Origin: Periplaneta americana
Lineage: Eukaryota; Arthropoda; Insecta; Blattodea; Blattidae
Assembly (NCBI RefSeq): GCF_040183065.1
Contig: NC_091128.1
Location: forward strand, 176,454,168 to 176,518,167
Direction of reading: 5' to 3'
DNA length: 64,000 nt
Under the pieces are notes generated by a model. The model ran no database searches and was not told the origin of the DNA. It saw nothing but the letters and a program-made list of their open reading frames with translations. Of the stretch, positions 25,401 to 37,400 are shown piece after piece. Position 1 is the first letter of the stretch. The number at the start of each line of letters is the position of its first letter. A program made the position numbers and the translations under genes.

Positions 25401-28400
25401 GTTTTGAGAACGTAAGGAACAAAACAGACTTAAGGAAAGATAGAGCAATGATGTGGAATAGGAGTTGATGACCTAGGAGCAAAACAATGTAGGGAAAGGT
25501 AGATAAGTGATATGGCATTTAGGATTTGAATTATTTGTGAATGTTGTATCAGTTTCTAAGGCTTGAAGTTTAAAAAAAAAATGGGGAAATTTTGTTATTG
25601 ATTGGTTCATCTGTAACTGTGGAATGGAGCTGCATTCCTTGGGATTACAGTGGTAGGGGGACGCAGTTGTGCAAACTGCCTCCATTCAGCAGTTACAGAT
25701 GAACCTGCTAAAGTGAAACCTGTCTAAAGCGGCCATCTGAAGTTACCTTGTAAAATGGCCGTTTTATCAGGTGGCCGTTTGATTAAGGTTGCGGTTCTTT
25801 TATGAATCAGCATGAAAACACTGAATTTCACTGACTTTTTAGGACTGTGCGCGTACAACAATCATGCATATTAATGTCAGCCTCTTCGATTCTTGCAACT
25901 AGCCTTTTCAAAACTCGCTTGCGGTACCTCAATTTAAATGACTGGATAATACCTTGATCAAGGGGCTGGAGGTGTGATGTATTTGAGGGAAGAAACACCA
26001 ATTTCACGGATCACATTGCGATTTTGTCGTTTAATCTTAGAATTGAAATTGCATAGCTAATTCTCAAACAATGATGATGTCATCCAAGCTTTATTGTTGG
26101 CAGTCCACTTTACCTCCAATAAGCCCATGTCAGTATTTTTCAAACATCTCGGTTTTAATGATTTCCCTATCATTAAGAGTGCTTCTTTTTCTCCTGCAGC
26201 ATTAAAACAAAAGAGCAGGGTTAGTCTGTCTTCTGCCAACTTCCCCCCCGTTACACTCTTTTTTTCTTAAAACTTAAGTTTTGTTAGATAGGGCCATCAA
26301 GAAAAACCTGTTTCGTCAACATTGTAAATGTCTCTGAGTTGATATTCCGCAAGAATTGAAGGCAGTCTATTTTTTCCATTCTTCAATAGCATTGGTTGCA
26401 ATGTCACCGCCTTCACCAAACACAGAATGAAATGCAATGTTACGCCGTTTTCTAAAGCACTCTAACCACCCATTACTAGCAACAAAATTTCTTACATTGA
26501 GTTCTGTGGCAATTTCAAGAGCTTTCTCTTGATCATAGGTCCACTTACTGCAATTTCTTCGCCCTCGCACACTTGAACCATTCGTAAACGAAATCATTCA
26601 CATTACTAAACACAGATTCTCTTTTCCTCCCATTCTTCTAATATTTCATCTTTATTCTTAATTATACCGTTTATTTGTGTCCTTCCACATTTGAATATTT
26701 CTGCAATTTTTCTCGCAGATGTTCCCTTCTCACTTTCTTGAATCATTTTTCGTCTCACCTCTAAACTTAACACCACTCTAAATTTATTGTTAGACATGAT
26801 TTCTCTCTGAAACTAACTTCACAGTTCCTCTGAATCAAGTGAATGAGAAAAAGAAAAATTCGTAAAAGCTGATCCATATAGAGAAAGATAGAATGAGGAG
26901 AAAAAAAAATTCGATGGTTAACTACCTAAAACATACTGTGACATTTTCGATATGTTTCAATCCTTAAAAAACGAGTAAGAATTTATAGCTGTGCAGGGTC
27001 GGAGTGGAAAGTGACAAAAGAGTCATAAAACAGTAACCAACTAACCCCAAGATATGGAGGGTGTACTGTTGTACACTTAGCTATTGCTTCCTGTCCTCTA
27101 ACCATAGAAAAAACAGGTCAGACAGTATCCGTGAAAAGATTTTTTGTTGGACAGTGACTGTTATAGTCAGGTTCCAATCCAAATAGATCCTGGCCGCTGG
27201 CCGGCGCATGAGGTGGCCGCTAAACAAAGAGAGAATTTGTATTGATCTTATGGAAAATCCAATTGGTTCCAGAGAAAATTGACCTTTTGGCCAGGTGGCC
27301 GTTTAAATGAAGTGACCGTGAAGGCAGGTTTTACTATAAAACAAAATTTCTAACTTCAAATCTTACCCGTAGAAACTGCTAGGATATTCACAAAAATTTT
27401 TTTTACAAATAGGTATTTGATCTTTATTAATTTAGAGAGTAATATATCCTACATCATCCAGCAACAGTTGAGAATCGTGCACCAATTAGTTACTCTTTCA
27501 TTTTCACCTTCAATACTGAAAATGTAAGATTTTTTATTTTGTTTGAAAAACTTATAAATTCTCTATAAGGACTAACAGTTATCATATAAATACCGAAATT
27601 GCACTGAAAAATTATTAGTCTTTCCTATTGTTAATCAACAGTTAAAAACATTGTTAGTTTCTCTAATAATTTAAGGCCAAAGCAGCATTTTATAAGAATT
27701 ATAAGGTGTCCCTAAACTTTCTGGCAACACTATGTGTTATTTTAACTATGAAGTACTAAATGGCTATTGTGAAAATTGTACTAAATTGACTTAAGTTGCT
27801 CTGCCCATATAGGCCTAGTCTTCAAATGCTACTTCAGATGTTATTAAATGTCATTTTGGTTATCCGTGTTCCTAATTTATGTTTTTTTTTCTTTTAACCC
27901 TTAAGCAGTCACATTTAACTCTGTAACATTAATGGCCAGTTTGTCCAAGTAATGTTTAATTTTGCTTAACGAATGTTAAATTAACAGTCTGTTTATTTTC
28001 AACGCTTTGTTAATGTATTTTCCATTTGTTCAACATAATTTTGTTTAAGATAACCAACACCCAACTATAACGTCTGTTAGCACTATTTTAACTACTCAAC
28101 AGCAGTTGGTAATGATTCTACACATGTAAGACAATTTTTGATCGGCTAAAATTAATCTTTAAATTCTATATTATAGAGTGAGTCATGAAACTTGCATAAA
28201 ATGACAACCTGTTATAGTAGGCCACGCTCCATAAACAAACAGTTGACAAATGAAAGTTGTAGGTGACGTGCTGAATAATAATTACAAAGTAAGGTTATAT
28301 TTCCTCATTGCTATTATGAATATGAAATACGAAAGAAAGAAATAAAATAACACCGATGTATTTAAACAGTCCAAAATATTTTTTAAACGTTATATTACCA

Positions 28401-31400
28401 GTCATATGCTAAACATTTCCTACAGAGAGACACAAAATATTAATTTTGCAACTTCTGTTCGACATCAGCCATATTTAACTAACTGTTAAACGAGTTAACT
28501 GCCCGAAATCCTAAGTTTAAAATTAACAATCTGTTAAACCAAACTGGTGTTGAAAACATACAATTTTATTAATTAACAAACTGTTTAGAGTTTAACAGTC
28601 GTTAAAGTTTCTAACATTACTTGGAAAAACCGGCCATAAGAGTTTCGTGGGGTGTTGCTGACACCCCAAATAAAATGGGTTCCTATGGGCTATTTTTTTT
28701 TAGTGAACAATTAAGATACCACTCTTTTTTTATTTATTATACAACCATATGAAATACTTCAATATCCATCACAATGTTATAATTAACGTACAGTAAAGGT
28801 TTTAAATTTTGGTTCACATGTAATATTCGAACTTATGTTCACTCCTAATCATAATTTACTTTTTATCTTCCTTTCCAGACCATTGTCTTGATTTTTCTGT
28901 GGATACAGTCACTACTTAACACTCATTGTTATCATTTGTTACACAAGTTTGGTCAGTTTAGTCTCTGTCACTATTTGCAACAGGAGTGCGGGGTGTTGGC
29001 ATCAACCCGCATCACTTTAACTGTTATTATCTGGAGTATGGGAATCCCGATTCCAAACATGTTTACGGTTATTGTTGCCTTGCTAATTCTAAGAAAGGTG
29101 CTGAAAGTTTCAGAAATACAGGCTTACTCAATATGTAGTTAACAGTTCCATATATGTGACTGGAGTGTTGGGAACACTCCGTGTGACTGTTGAAGGACTA
29201 ATAAAAACGTATAAATTAAGTTTTACTGTATTCGGAGCTCTTCCAGGAAGAGAACAGTTTATCCTACCTACAGTTCTCAGTGGTCATAGTCTGTCTATGA
29301 AATATTGCATTATCACGTGTATGACTAGGTGCATTTTCTTCTTTATAATGATTGGCATCATCACCTGTAGTGCATTTCATTTGGTCGGCTGTTTCAGGAT
29401 GATTCTTCCTTCAATGAAATAGAAGATAATCGAATCAATCATCAACTGCAGACTCTAGAAACAACGGTCACTAAGAAAGCAGCAGCAGCTGCAGCACAAG
29501 TTGAGTGTTGCAACAGCTTGACAAAGGCAGTTGAAGACAGTGCTCAGCAACCGGTAGCATTCTCTGTCATGACCGCAAGTGATATTGCCAACCAGAATGT
29601 GAGCGAGGAAGACCTCCTGGCAGCAGCTTCATTCGTGGAGTCCAGGAATAGGGTAAACAGTGAGCTGAGTGGAGAAGACATTGTGTACCGTAGGCAGCGC
29701 AGCAAGAAGAAGAGGAATAGTGCAGCAGAGGCCGCAACGAAAGTGAAACGCGTCTCATTCCACGAGGACTTCATTACGAATGAAGGAAAGTGTCAGACGG
29801 AGTTCTCAGTCAGCTTTCTGCCACCCGACTCTGTGATAAAACGCGATGCTGTGAAGGGGAGGTACAGCTGGTGCGGAGAAGGAGACGCCCCGTTCATACG
29901 ACGCAGGAATAATGAATCAGACACCAAATCCGACGTCTACTTGTCATCTTCGTCAGACGAGACCCTGTGCATGGAAGACCCGTTGGCTCGCACCAAGCCG
30001 CCCGTGAGGTACCCGCTTGGTGAGGTAACTCAGACCCCTCCTGTTGCTGAACGGGGCATTCCCGAAGGACAGGAGGATCCACCCAACTCCGCGTCCATCT
30101 TGTGTCTTCACACCGATACTAGCAGGAAGCAAGGCATCGGAGGCAATCTACCCGAGGCCATCCGCAGACTTGGCGGAAATCTAAAAAAGTTCCCATCATT
30201 CGCTTCTTTTGAATGGTCGTCCGACTCCGAGAGCATTCCAGCATCCGACACAGAATTTATTTGCAGCCGCACTGGACATTTGATATCATCTTCCTTTAAA
30301 GAAAATTGTTTTATGGAAAATTTCGCAGGTTCGTCATCTTCGTTAGATGTTCGTACTGTCAAGAATCGTAGTCAACACCGAAGTGTAAGGAAGAATAAAC
30401 CTCTCAGCATACTTCCGTCGAGAGATGTCGCTTCTAAAACATCTCTATTGAACAGGTTCATGAGGTCATTGACACAAAAAAAATTCGTTCAGAAGAAACC
30501 AAAGATAGTTCTGAAGTCTTCTCAGTCCCTATATATCCCTAGAGTTAGGAATATTGATCACAATGAAGTGTTGCAGCACTTCAAGTTGGAGCTGGACGCA
30601 GAGATGAGACTGAGGGACAGTTCGGAGCCAGAGTGTGCACTCGCAACGGAGCTGCAGGAGAACTTGAGGACGCAGGCATTTCAGGATGCACATGAAATGT
30701 TATACAAGGTAAAACAAAATTGCAGATCTTATTGTTTCAGTAATCTTAGCCAAGCTTCACTATTCAAAATATGTATACTCTTTATTGGGACGCACTGTAT
30801 AATTACTTCAAGCTGGTCTTTGTGTTCTCCACTTGCAGGTGTTCAAAGTGAGTAGCTCATATTGCAGTGATGGGATTGGCAAGCCACTACTTGCTATACT
30901 AACTGATGTCAATCTTTATTTAACTGGAGTCAAGAGTAACTACACATACTGCAATCATCTAGTGCTACCATACACAGAACTTGACGCTATGTTGGTAAGT
31001 GGTGTGAGCTTGTGGTTGTTTTTCAGTGACTGTTACATATTATAAGTTAAAAAATTTTTTTCTAATCAGAAATTTTTTTATCTTCAGAGGATTTTTGCTT
31101 TGTACGACCATTAATTTGATTGTGCTGTAACCTCTTGCATCTTTGCAAGAGCATCACGAATTCGATGTGAAGTTGGTCAGAAATGTATATTGTTCTCACG
31201 AACATACTTAAAAGAAGAAATTGGCACACTCTGCATCATAATCCACAGTTAATTCCCGATTTACCACGAAAATCGTCTGTAGCTGCATTTAGATTGGCAA
31301 TAGGCCATGATTGTTTGGCCAAACACCTGCATAGAATTGGAATATATCAGTCCCCTAACTGCCCATTGTGCAACTCAAACCAAGCAATGGATTCGGAACA

Positions 31401-34400
31401 CCTCAAAATCTGTGCTTCATTGGCTGACCATGATAATATCTTTGAAAAATATTCGAGTGCAAGAGGTCAAATGACTTTATTGTCTAACGCCTGGTATTAG
31501 AAAACAACAACTTAAAAGAAGAAAGGAATAAATATTTATTGATTAGACATAGTACAGGAAAAAGAGTGCATCTTCATGGGAAGTTTTGTTTAATTTTCCT
31601 TATTAACTTTGTGTTAAAAAATTCTGTTCACACACATTTTTCAGTGTTTACCAATAGAATCACATTATTTTTTAATGTTTCTGTCTTGTTCATGAACCAT
31701 TTTTTGTTTGCATTTGTGAATAAAACATTCAACATTTGTTTTAATTGCACATCTGTGATAACAAATGAACTCACATTTATATGTGTAAATAAATGTTTAT
31801 TGTTGTTATATAATCCAACTTTGTGATTAACATACCACTTTTGTCTTGAAAAAACAGAATTTTTGGTCAATAGTATTGTCAAGTCATATCTTAAAGAAGT
31901 AGCCACTGGCGTAGCTCAGTTGAAAGGTGAACATCTGATCTGGAGCTGCACTTGGGCATTGGTTCGATTCCCACTTGGACTGATTACGTGGTTGGATTTT
32001 TTTTTGCGAGCTTTTTCATAACTGAATCGGTTTTTTGAGAAACCCCATAAGTCAAATTTTAATAAAACTGAGTTTATTGCTAATTCCTGTTCTATAGAGA
32101 TAGATACACCATTTTCTAGAAAAGTACTACACGTCAAACGGTATTTCTGTTATTAAATGTGCGCTTGAAAATTAGGTTTCGTGAAGTCAGTGACACAGAA
32201 TGAACTAAACTATAGCCTAAGCTGTTGTGTTCGGTAAATTAATTATTTTGTGTCTGAATTTTGGGTTTGTTAGAATAATGTTGTTGTCTTTTGTGTAGTG
32301 TATTATTGCATTCGATTATTTCATGCAGAACTTTAATATTCATGTCCTTAGTGGCATTTCATACAGGTTAGAGTAAAATTTGTTCACATGAAGCAAAAAT
32401 TATGAAGTCAGCTTCTAAATACTGGTGCTGAGAATCAAATTCGTATTATTTTTTAACAAAATTTTCAATTATATCGTGAAATAAAGCGGTTGTTTTATTA
32501 AATCTTTACCAGATTTTGAGAAACCCTGTAAGTGAAACATTTTTAAACATGAATATTCAGTCATATTCTATTTAAAAAATATTCTTTTGCATACAGAAAT
32601 ATTCGTTATGTTTTTACCAAAATTTTCCATTTCAAATATTTCAGTTCTTAACACATGAATATCTTCTAACAGTTTTTTGTGTTTTTTTTTTTATTTTTAT
32701 TTTATTGGGTTATTTTACGACACTGTATCAACATCTAGGTTATTTAGCGTCTGAATGAAATGAAGGTGATAATGCCGGTGAACTTAGTCCGGGGTCCAGC
32801 ACCGAAAGTTACCCAGCATTTGCTCGTATTAGATTGAGGGAAAACCCTGGAAAAAATTTCAACCAGGTAACTTGCCCCGACCGGGATTCGAACCCGGGCC
32901 ACCTGGTTTCGCAGCCAGACGCGCTGATCGTTACTCCACAGGTGTGGACTTTTTTGTGTTTCCCAAAACTTTGTATTTCGTAACTTAAGGGGTTTCTCAA
33001 AAAATCGATTCAACTATAAAGTAAATATCAGGTACTCCCATGGCGAATATTCGACCTCAGTAACTTAGTAGTTGATACAGCATCGTTAAATAATCAACTA
33101 AAAAGGTTGAAGTTAAGAAGCAATGTTAATATTAACAATGTTGTCGAATATCATTTTTGAACTTTGCTCATAAACTTGTGTGCTGAGGTTGTGTAAAGTC
33201 TTGCATTATTTTATGTTGCATGTGTAAGACAGTGCAGGTTATTAGGGTACTTTTGAACTTGTGGAAAGGAGTGACATAATTCTGGTGTTGCTGTCAAGGT
33301 GGGGCCGAGTGCCCAGACAGTTTTGTTCGTGAGTGTGGATAGACGAACACAGTTCCTGGTCGTCACTGGTAGTCGAGCTATCACGGAACAGCTCGTGGGG
33401 CATGTGGAGGTTGCTATGAGGCGTGCCCCCTCCAAGCCTGTGCTGCCAGCCGTGCGAGTGTTGGAGCTGGATGACATGAAGGCCTTGGCACAGGGACTGG
33501 CCCAACAGATTATGATGCTGGAGGTGGGTGATGGAGTATCCTGTCGTAGAAGCTTCTATCAAACGCATTTTCTTCGTTACACGAGTCTATTTCTAACATA
33601 TCTCATATTTAAATTTTAAAAATGTAAGTATAATATTTATTGTATTGTGGGTCCCTATCACCACGGCATGGCGCGTCCTCAGGTTGCGGATCGAGAAGAC
33701 GGCCTCCAGATATGGAGGGTAGCTGTGAATATATTGAATAAGCAGTCACGGACAGCCGATGAGGGGTGGTCCTCCAGCTTGGGGGTTGGGTGAAGGGCTA
33801 ACGACCAATTACCGTAAAAAAACAGCTTGTTACGAATCCTTCAAATAAGCCTTGGAATGGGACTGATTCTCTGGCACGACCACAGCAAAGGAATAAGGTT
33901 TTGAGATTTGGTACTTGGAATGTTACAAGTCTAAATTCAGACGTTTGAGATGGGCAGGGCATGTAGCAGGTATGGGCGAATCCAGAAATGCATATAGAGT
34001 GTTAGTTGTGATGCCGGAGAGAAAAAGTCCTTTAGGGAGGCCGAGACGTAGATGGGAGGATAATATTAAAATGGATTTGAGGGAGGTGGGATATGATGAT
34101 AGAGAATAGATTAATCTTGCTCAGGATAGGGACCAATGGCGGGCTTATGTGAGGGCGGCAATGAACCTCCGGGTTCCTTAAAAGCCAGTAAGTAAGTATA
34201 ATATTTATACCTACTGTTTCAGAATGACATGTTGATAATTTAATTTTCATCACTGGTGATAAACAGATGTTCGTTTCAAATGTTGTAAAATACAGGTACT
34301 CAGGTCACAAATGAAATAACAATATCAACATATTTTATGATCTAGTGTACCAGTCCTGCATCCACTTATAATCCCTGTTCATTTATCAGTACCAATTTAA

Positions 34401-37400
34401 TTTGTGTGTTCTGTTAGATATACCAAATACATGTCTTTCGATTTCAGGATGAAGCATTGTGCCACTATGCAATGGTCCACTTCCAGGACGATCATGTGAG
34501 TCCCCCATCAACACCAATGGGGCCAACTAGAGAAGGGCACCTCATGTTCCGGCCAGCAACAGATGCTCCCCTGCAGCCATGGGAGCCTGGCTTCTTCATG
34601 CTTAAGTAAGTAACATCATTCGTTATAAGCCAAAATAATTCAGTTGTTGGCCAACTTGCAAGTGGTAAAAGGGGAAATGTCCACCAAGATTAAAATTTGG
34701 ACACATTGAAATCTATCTTGCTCTTATAGAGACTGGAAAAGAAAATTATTACACTGTGAAAAGCATTAAAATACAGGGTGTCCACATGAAACCTTTACAA
34801 CTTCAGATGTAAATAACAAATTATTGAGACATGATATCTGGATGCGGTTTTCTGCATGCTAATCAGAAACTGTCAAAGTTTTTATGGGAATTTTGTTGGA
34901 TTGTCGAAATGCGTTTTTTGGTTGCAGGTGTGAATTTTGGTAGAATCTGAAATCTGATTGTGCAGGAGATGTGATCACTTCAGGAGATGGCACAATGTGT
35001 ATCCTGATTTATCGAGACACTATCAGATACACAAGTACAACGTCACATCCGGATCCGATATGGAAGGGAGCCGCCAACAATTCGAGAGTGGTACCGAAAA
35101 TTTATGGAGATTGGGAGTGTGCTACAATAAAAGAGCAATGGGCAGCGAAGCACAAGTGGTGGATGAGATTGAACATGTGCAAGGTGCATTTGTCCAAAGG
35201 AATCCTTTCTCGGCATCAATTCTAGCCAGCACATCGACAGCAAATGCTGTGCGGCCTGGACGATCATCTGGCTGAAGAGCTTGCACACACGTAAACCTGA
35301 GATTCTTGTGAAGGACTTTGTGGACAATCGAATGTGACAAGTTCAGTTCCCTGGCGACACTGTGAATGGACTAACTAGGGGTTCGGACAAATGTACTTTG
35401 CACACGTTCAATGTCCTCTACACTTTTGTTTCACCACCCACTTCCCTTTTGCCGCAGCACACTTCCAGTCTCCATAAATTATCAGTGCCGTTTCCGGATT
35501 GTTGGCCGTGATGATGGTTCTCATCCATATTGGGTCCGGACGTAGCGTTGCACCTGTGTCTGTTCGTGTATGGATAAACCAGGACACACATTCTGCCATC
35601 TCTTGAAGTGTCCACATCTCCTTTACTGCCAGATTTCATCAAAATTCACACCTGCAACCAAAGAATGCATTTGAACAATCCAACAAATTTCCATAAAAAC
35701 TTTGACAGTTTCCGATTAACATGCAGAAAACTGCATCCAGATATGCCTCAATAATTTATTTACATATATACATCTTGATTACACAACTTTTAACACTGTA
35801 TCACTTCGGAATATGTATGATAAGTACTTTCTTGTGTTAAATTTTAACGTACCTTGTTAACATGTTTCGACCTATTTTCGGTCATCTTCGGAACTGGTCG
35901 TTGTTGGTGTTGGCGCCTCTTGTTTCCTGTGAGGGTGTGTTCGTAGTGTAGAGTCAAATAGTGTGTGTGTTCTGAAATTGAGTTGTGTGTTGAGAATTTC
36001 ATTGGGGTGTGTTTTCGTGTGTCTATATTTCGTATTGTTCTAGTGTGTTGAGTTTCTGGCTTTTTGGTTGGATGTGCAGTATTTCCATGTCTGTGTCTAT
36101 GTTGCTGTAGGTGTGGTTGGCATTTGTGATGTGTTCTGCATATGTGGAGGTGTTTTGTAATTTTGTTATGGCTGTGATGTGCTCTTTGTAACACCTCCAC
36201 ATATGCAGAACACATCACAAATGCCAACCACACCTACAGAGACATCAACACAGACATGGAAATACTGCACATCCAACCAAAAAGCCAGAAACTCAACACA
36301 CTAGAACAATATGAAATATACAGACACACGAAAACATACCCCAACGATATTCTCAACACACAACTCAATTTCTAAACACACACACTCTTTGACTCTACAC
36401 TACGAACGCACCCACACAGGAAACAAGAGGCGCCAACACTAACAACGACCAGTTCTGAAGATGACCCAAAATAGGTCGAAACATGTTAACAAGGTACATT
36501 AAATTTCACAAGAAAGACTTATCATACATATTCCGAAATTTATTTACGTCTGAAGTTGTAAAGGTTTCATTTGGACACCCTGTGTATAAAAAAAATATAA
36601 TAATTGTTGCTGTAAAACATTGGACAAAAAATCTAACGACATATGTGCCAATTTTCACTTTTGTTAAAGTCCTAATGGATATTTGTTTCATTGAAACTTT
36701 TGCGTTTCAAAAAAGCAACAATCATTTCACTTTCGAAACATTGTGTCTCTTTTGTCAGTAATGTACAATTTTGCTCGTTTCTGCTTTTTTTCTAGATAAA
36801 AATTGTTTTATTTGAAACATTTCATAGCGTGTTTTGGGAAAGGCGTTGATTTAAATCCCAGTTTTGTCTTCTAAATCTTCAGAAATTTGATCCGAACAAA
36901 TGTAAAATTGTAAAATTCCTTTGCAGAACGAAAAGTCCATTCTCCCTTAAAATCTCCCCAGAGTCACAGGGCTGTATTCATAGACATTTTTAGCGCGGGC
37001 TTTCGGTGCATGATCAGCGTTTTTCGTATTCATAAACCAGTGTTAGCGATAGGATATGATTTGAATTCTGTACTAGTAACCAGTGGATAGCCGGGGCTAG
37101 CTTAGTACGCTCGTAGCGCGTGCTGCGAAATGTCTCTGAATAGCACCCACACTGATTGAAACTTAGGCATAGTTTGACTGTGTGGTTTGTTTTGCAGGGC
37201 AGGTGTTGTCTACATGTTTGGAGACAAATCGCAACGTCTGCCCAAGCGAGTGATTCCTCTGAGAGGCAATGGGTGTCGGGGATGTCGTCGTATTCCTTAT
37301 GCTCAGCGCCCACATACCTTCGAAATTCTCCTGGGTCCTCGAAGATCATTCCAGTTCGCTGCTGCTGATGAGTATGAAGCTTCTGATTGGCTGCAGGCCT

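Larger units (their letters stand above)
31903..33108 (+). mobile_element. SINE family D, split in two by a MITE
   Basis: The 5' part (31903-32020) has GCCACTGGCGTAGCTCAGTT, GGTTCGATTCCCACTTGG and CTGATTACGTGGTTGGATTT. The 3' part resumes at about 33015 with ATGGCGAATATTCG and GTTGATACAGCATCGTTAAA. The intact family member at 61814-62050 shows both halves contiguous. Confidence 0.85.
35764..36536. mobile_element. Penelope-like element foldback, 773 bp
   Basis: Two arms of about 346 bp (35807-36153 and 36190-36535) are near-perfect inverted copies around a 36-bp spacer. An 11-bp target duplication AATTTATTTAC lies at 35753-35763 and 36537-36547. Each arm ends in the 3' UTR of a Penelope-like retroelement with a hammerhead-like motif. 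Only the right arm keeps its coding tail in frame. Confidence 0.88.
34774..36584 (-). mobile_element. mariner-like transposon relic, interrupted
   Basis: Inverted ends CAGGGTGTCCACATGAAACC and its complement at 36563-36582, with TA just outside. Long subterminal inverted repeats extend about 150 bp (GCATGCTAATCAGAAACTGT at left recurs inverted near 35710). The minus-strand transposase remnant at 35122-35340 contains HKVLHKNLRFTCVQALQPDD and FAVDVLARIDAEKGFL, the region just before the catalytic domain. A Penelope foldback has split it at 35764-36536. Confidence 0.8.

Noticed and set aside
29544-30362. Minus-strand frames over PLEKHM2 exon 4
   Set aside because: Shadows of the 437-codon plus-strand exon.
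33211-33568. Two minus-strand frames over PLEKHM2 exon 6
   Set aside because: Shadows of the coding exon, which has correct splice sites and family similarity on the plus strand.
35844-36233. His/Thr-rich 129-codon minus frame
   Set aside because: It is an out-of-frame reading of the Penelope GIY-YIG tail and runs through the palindrome centre.
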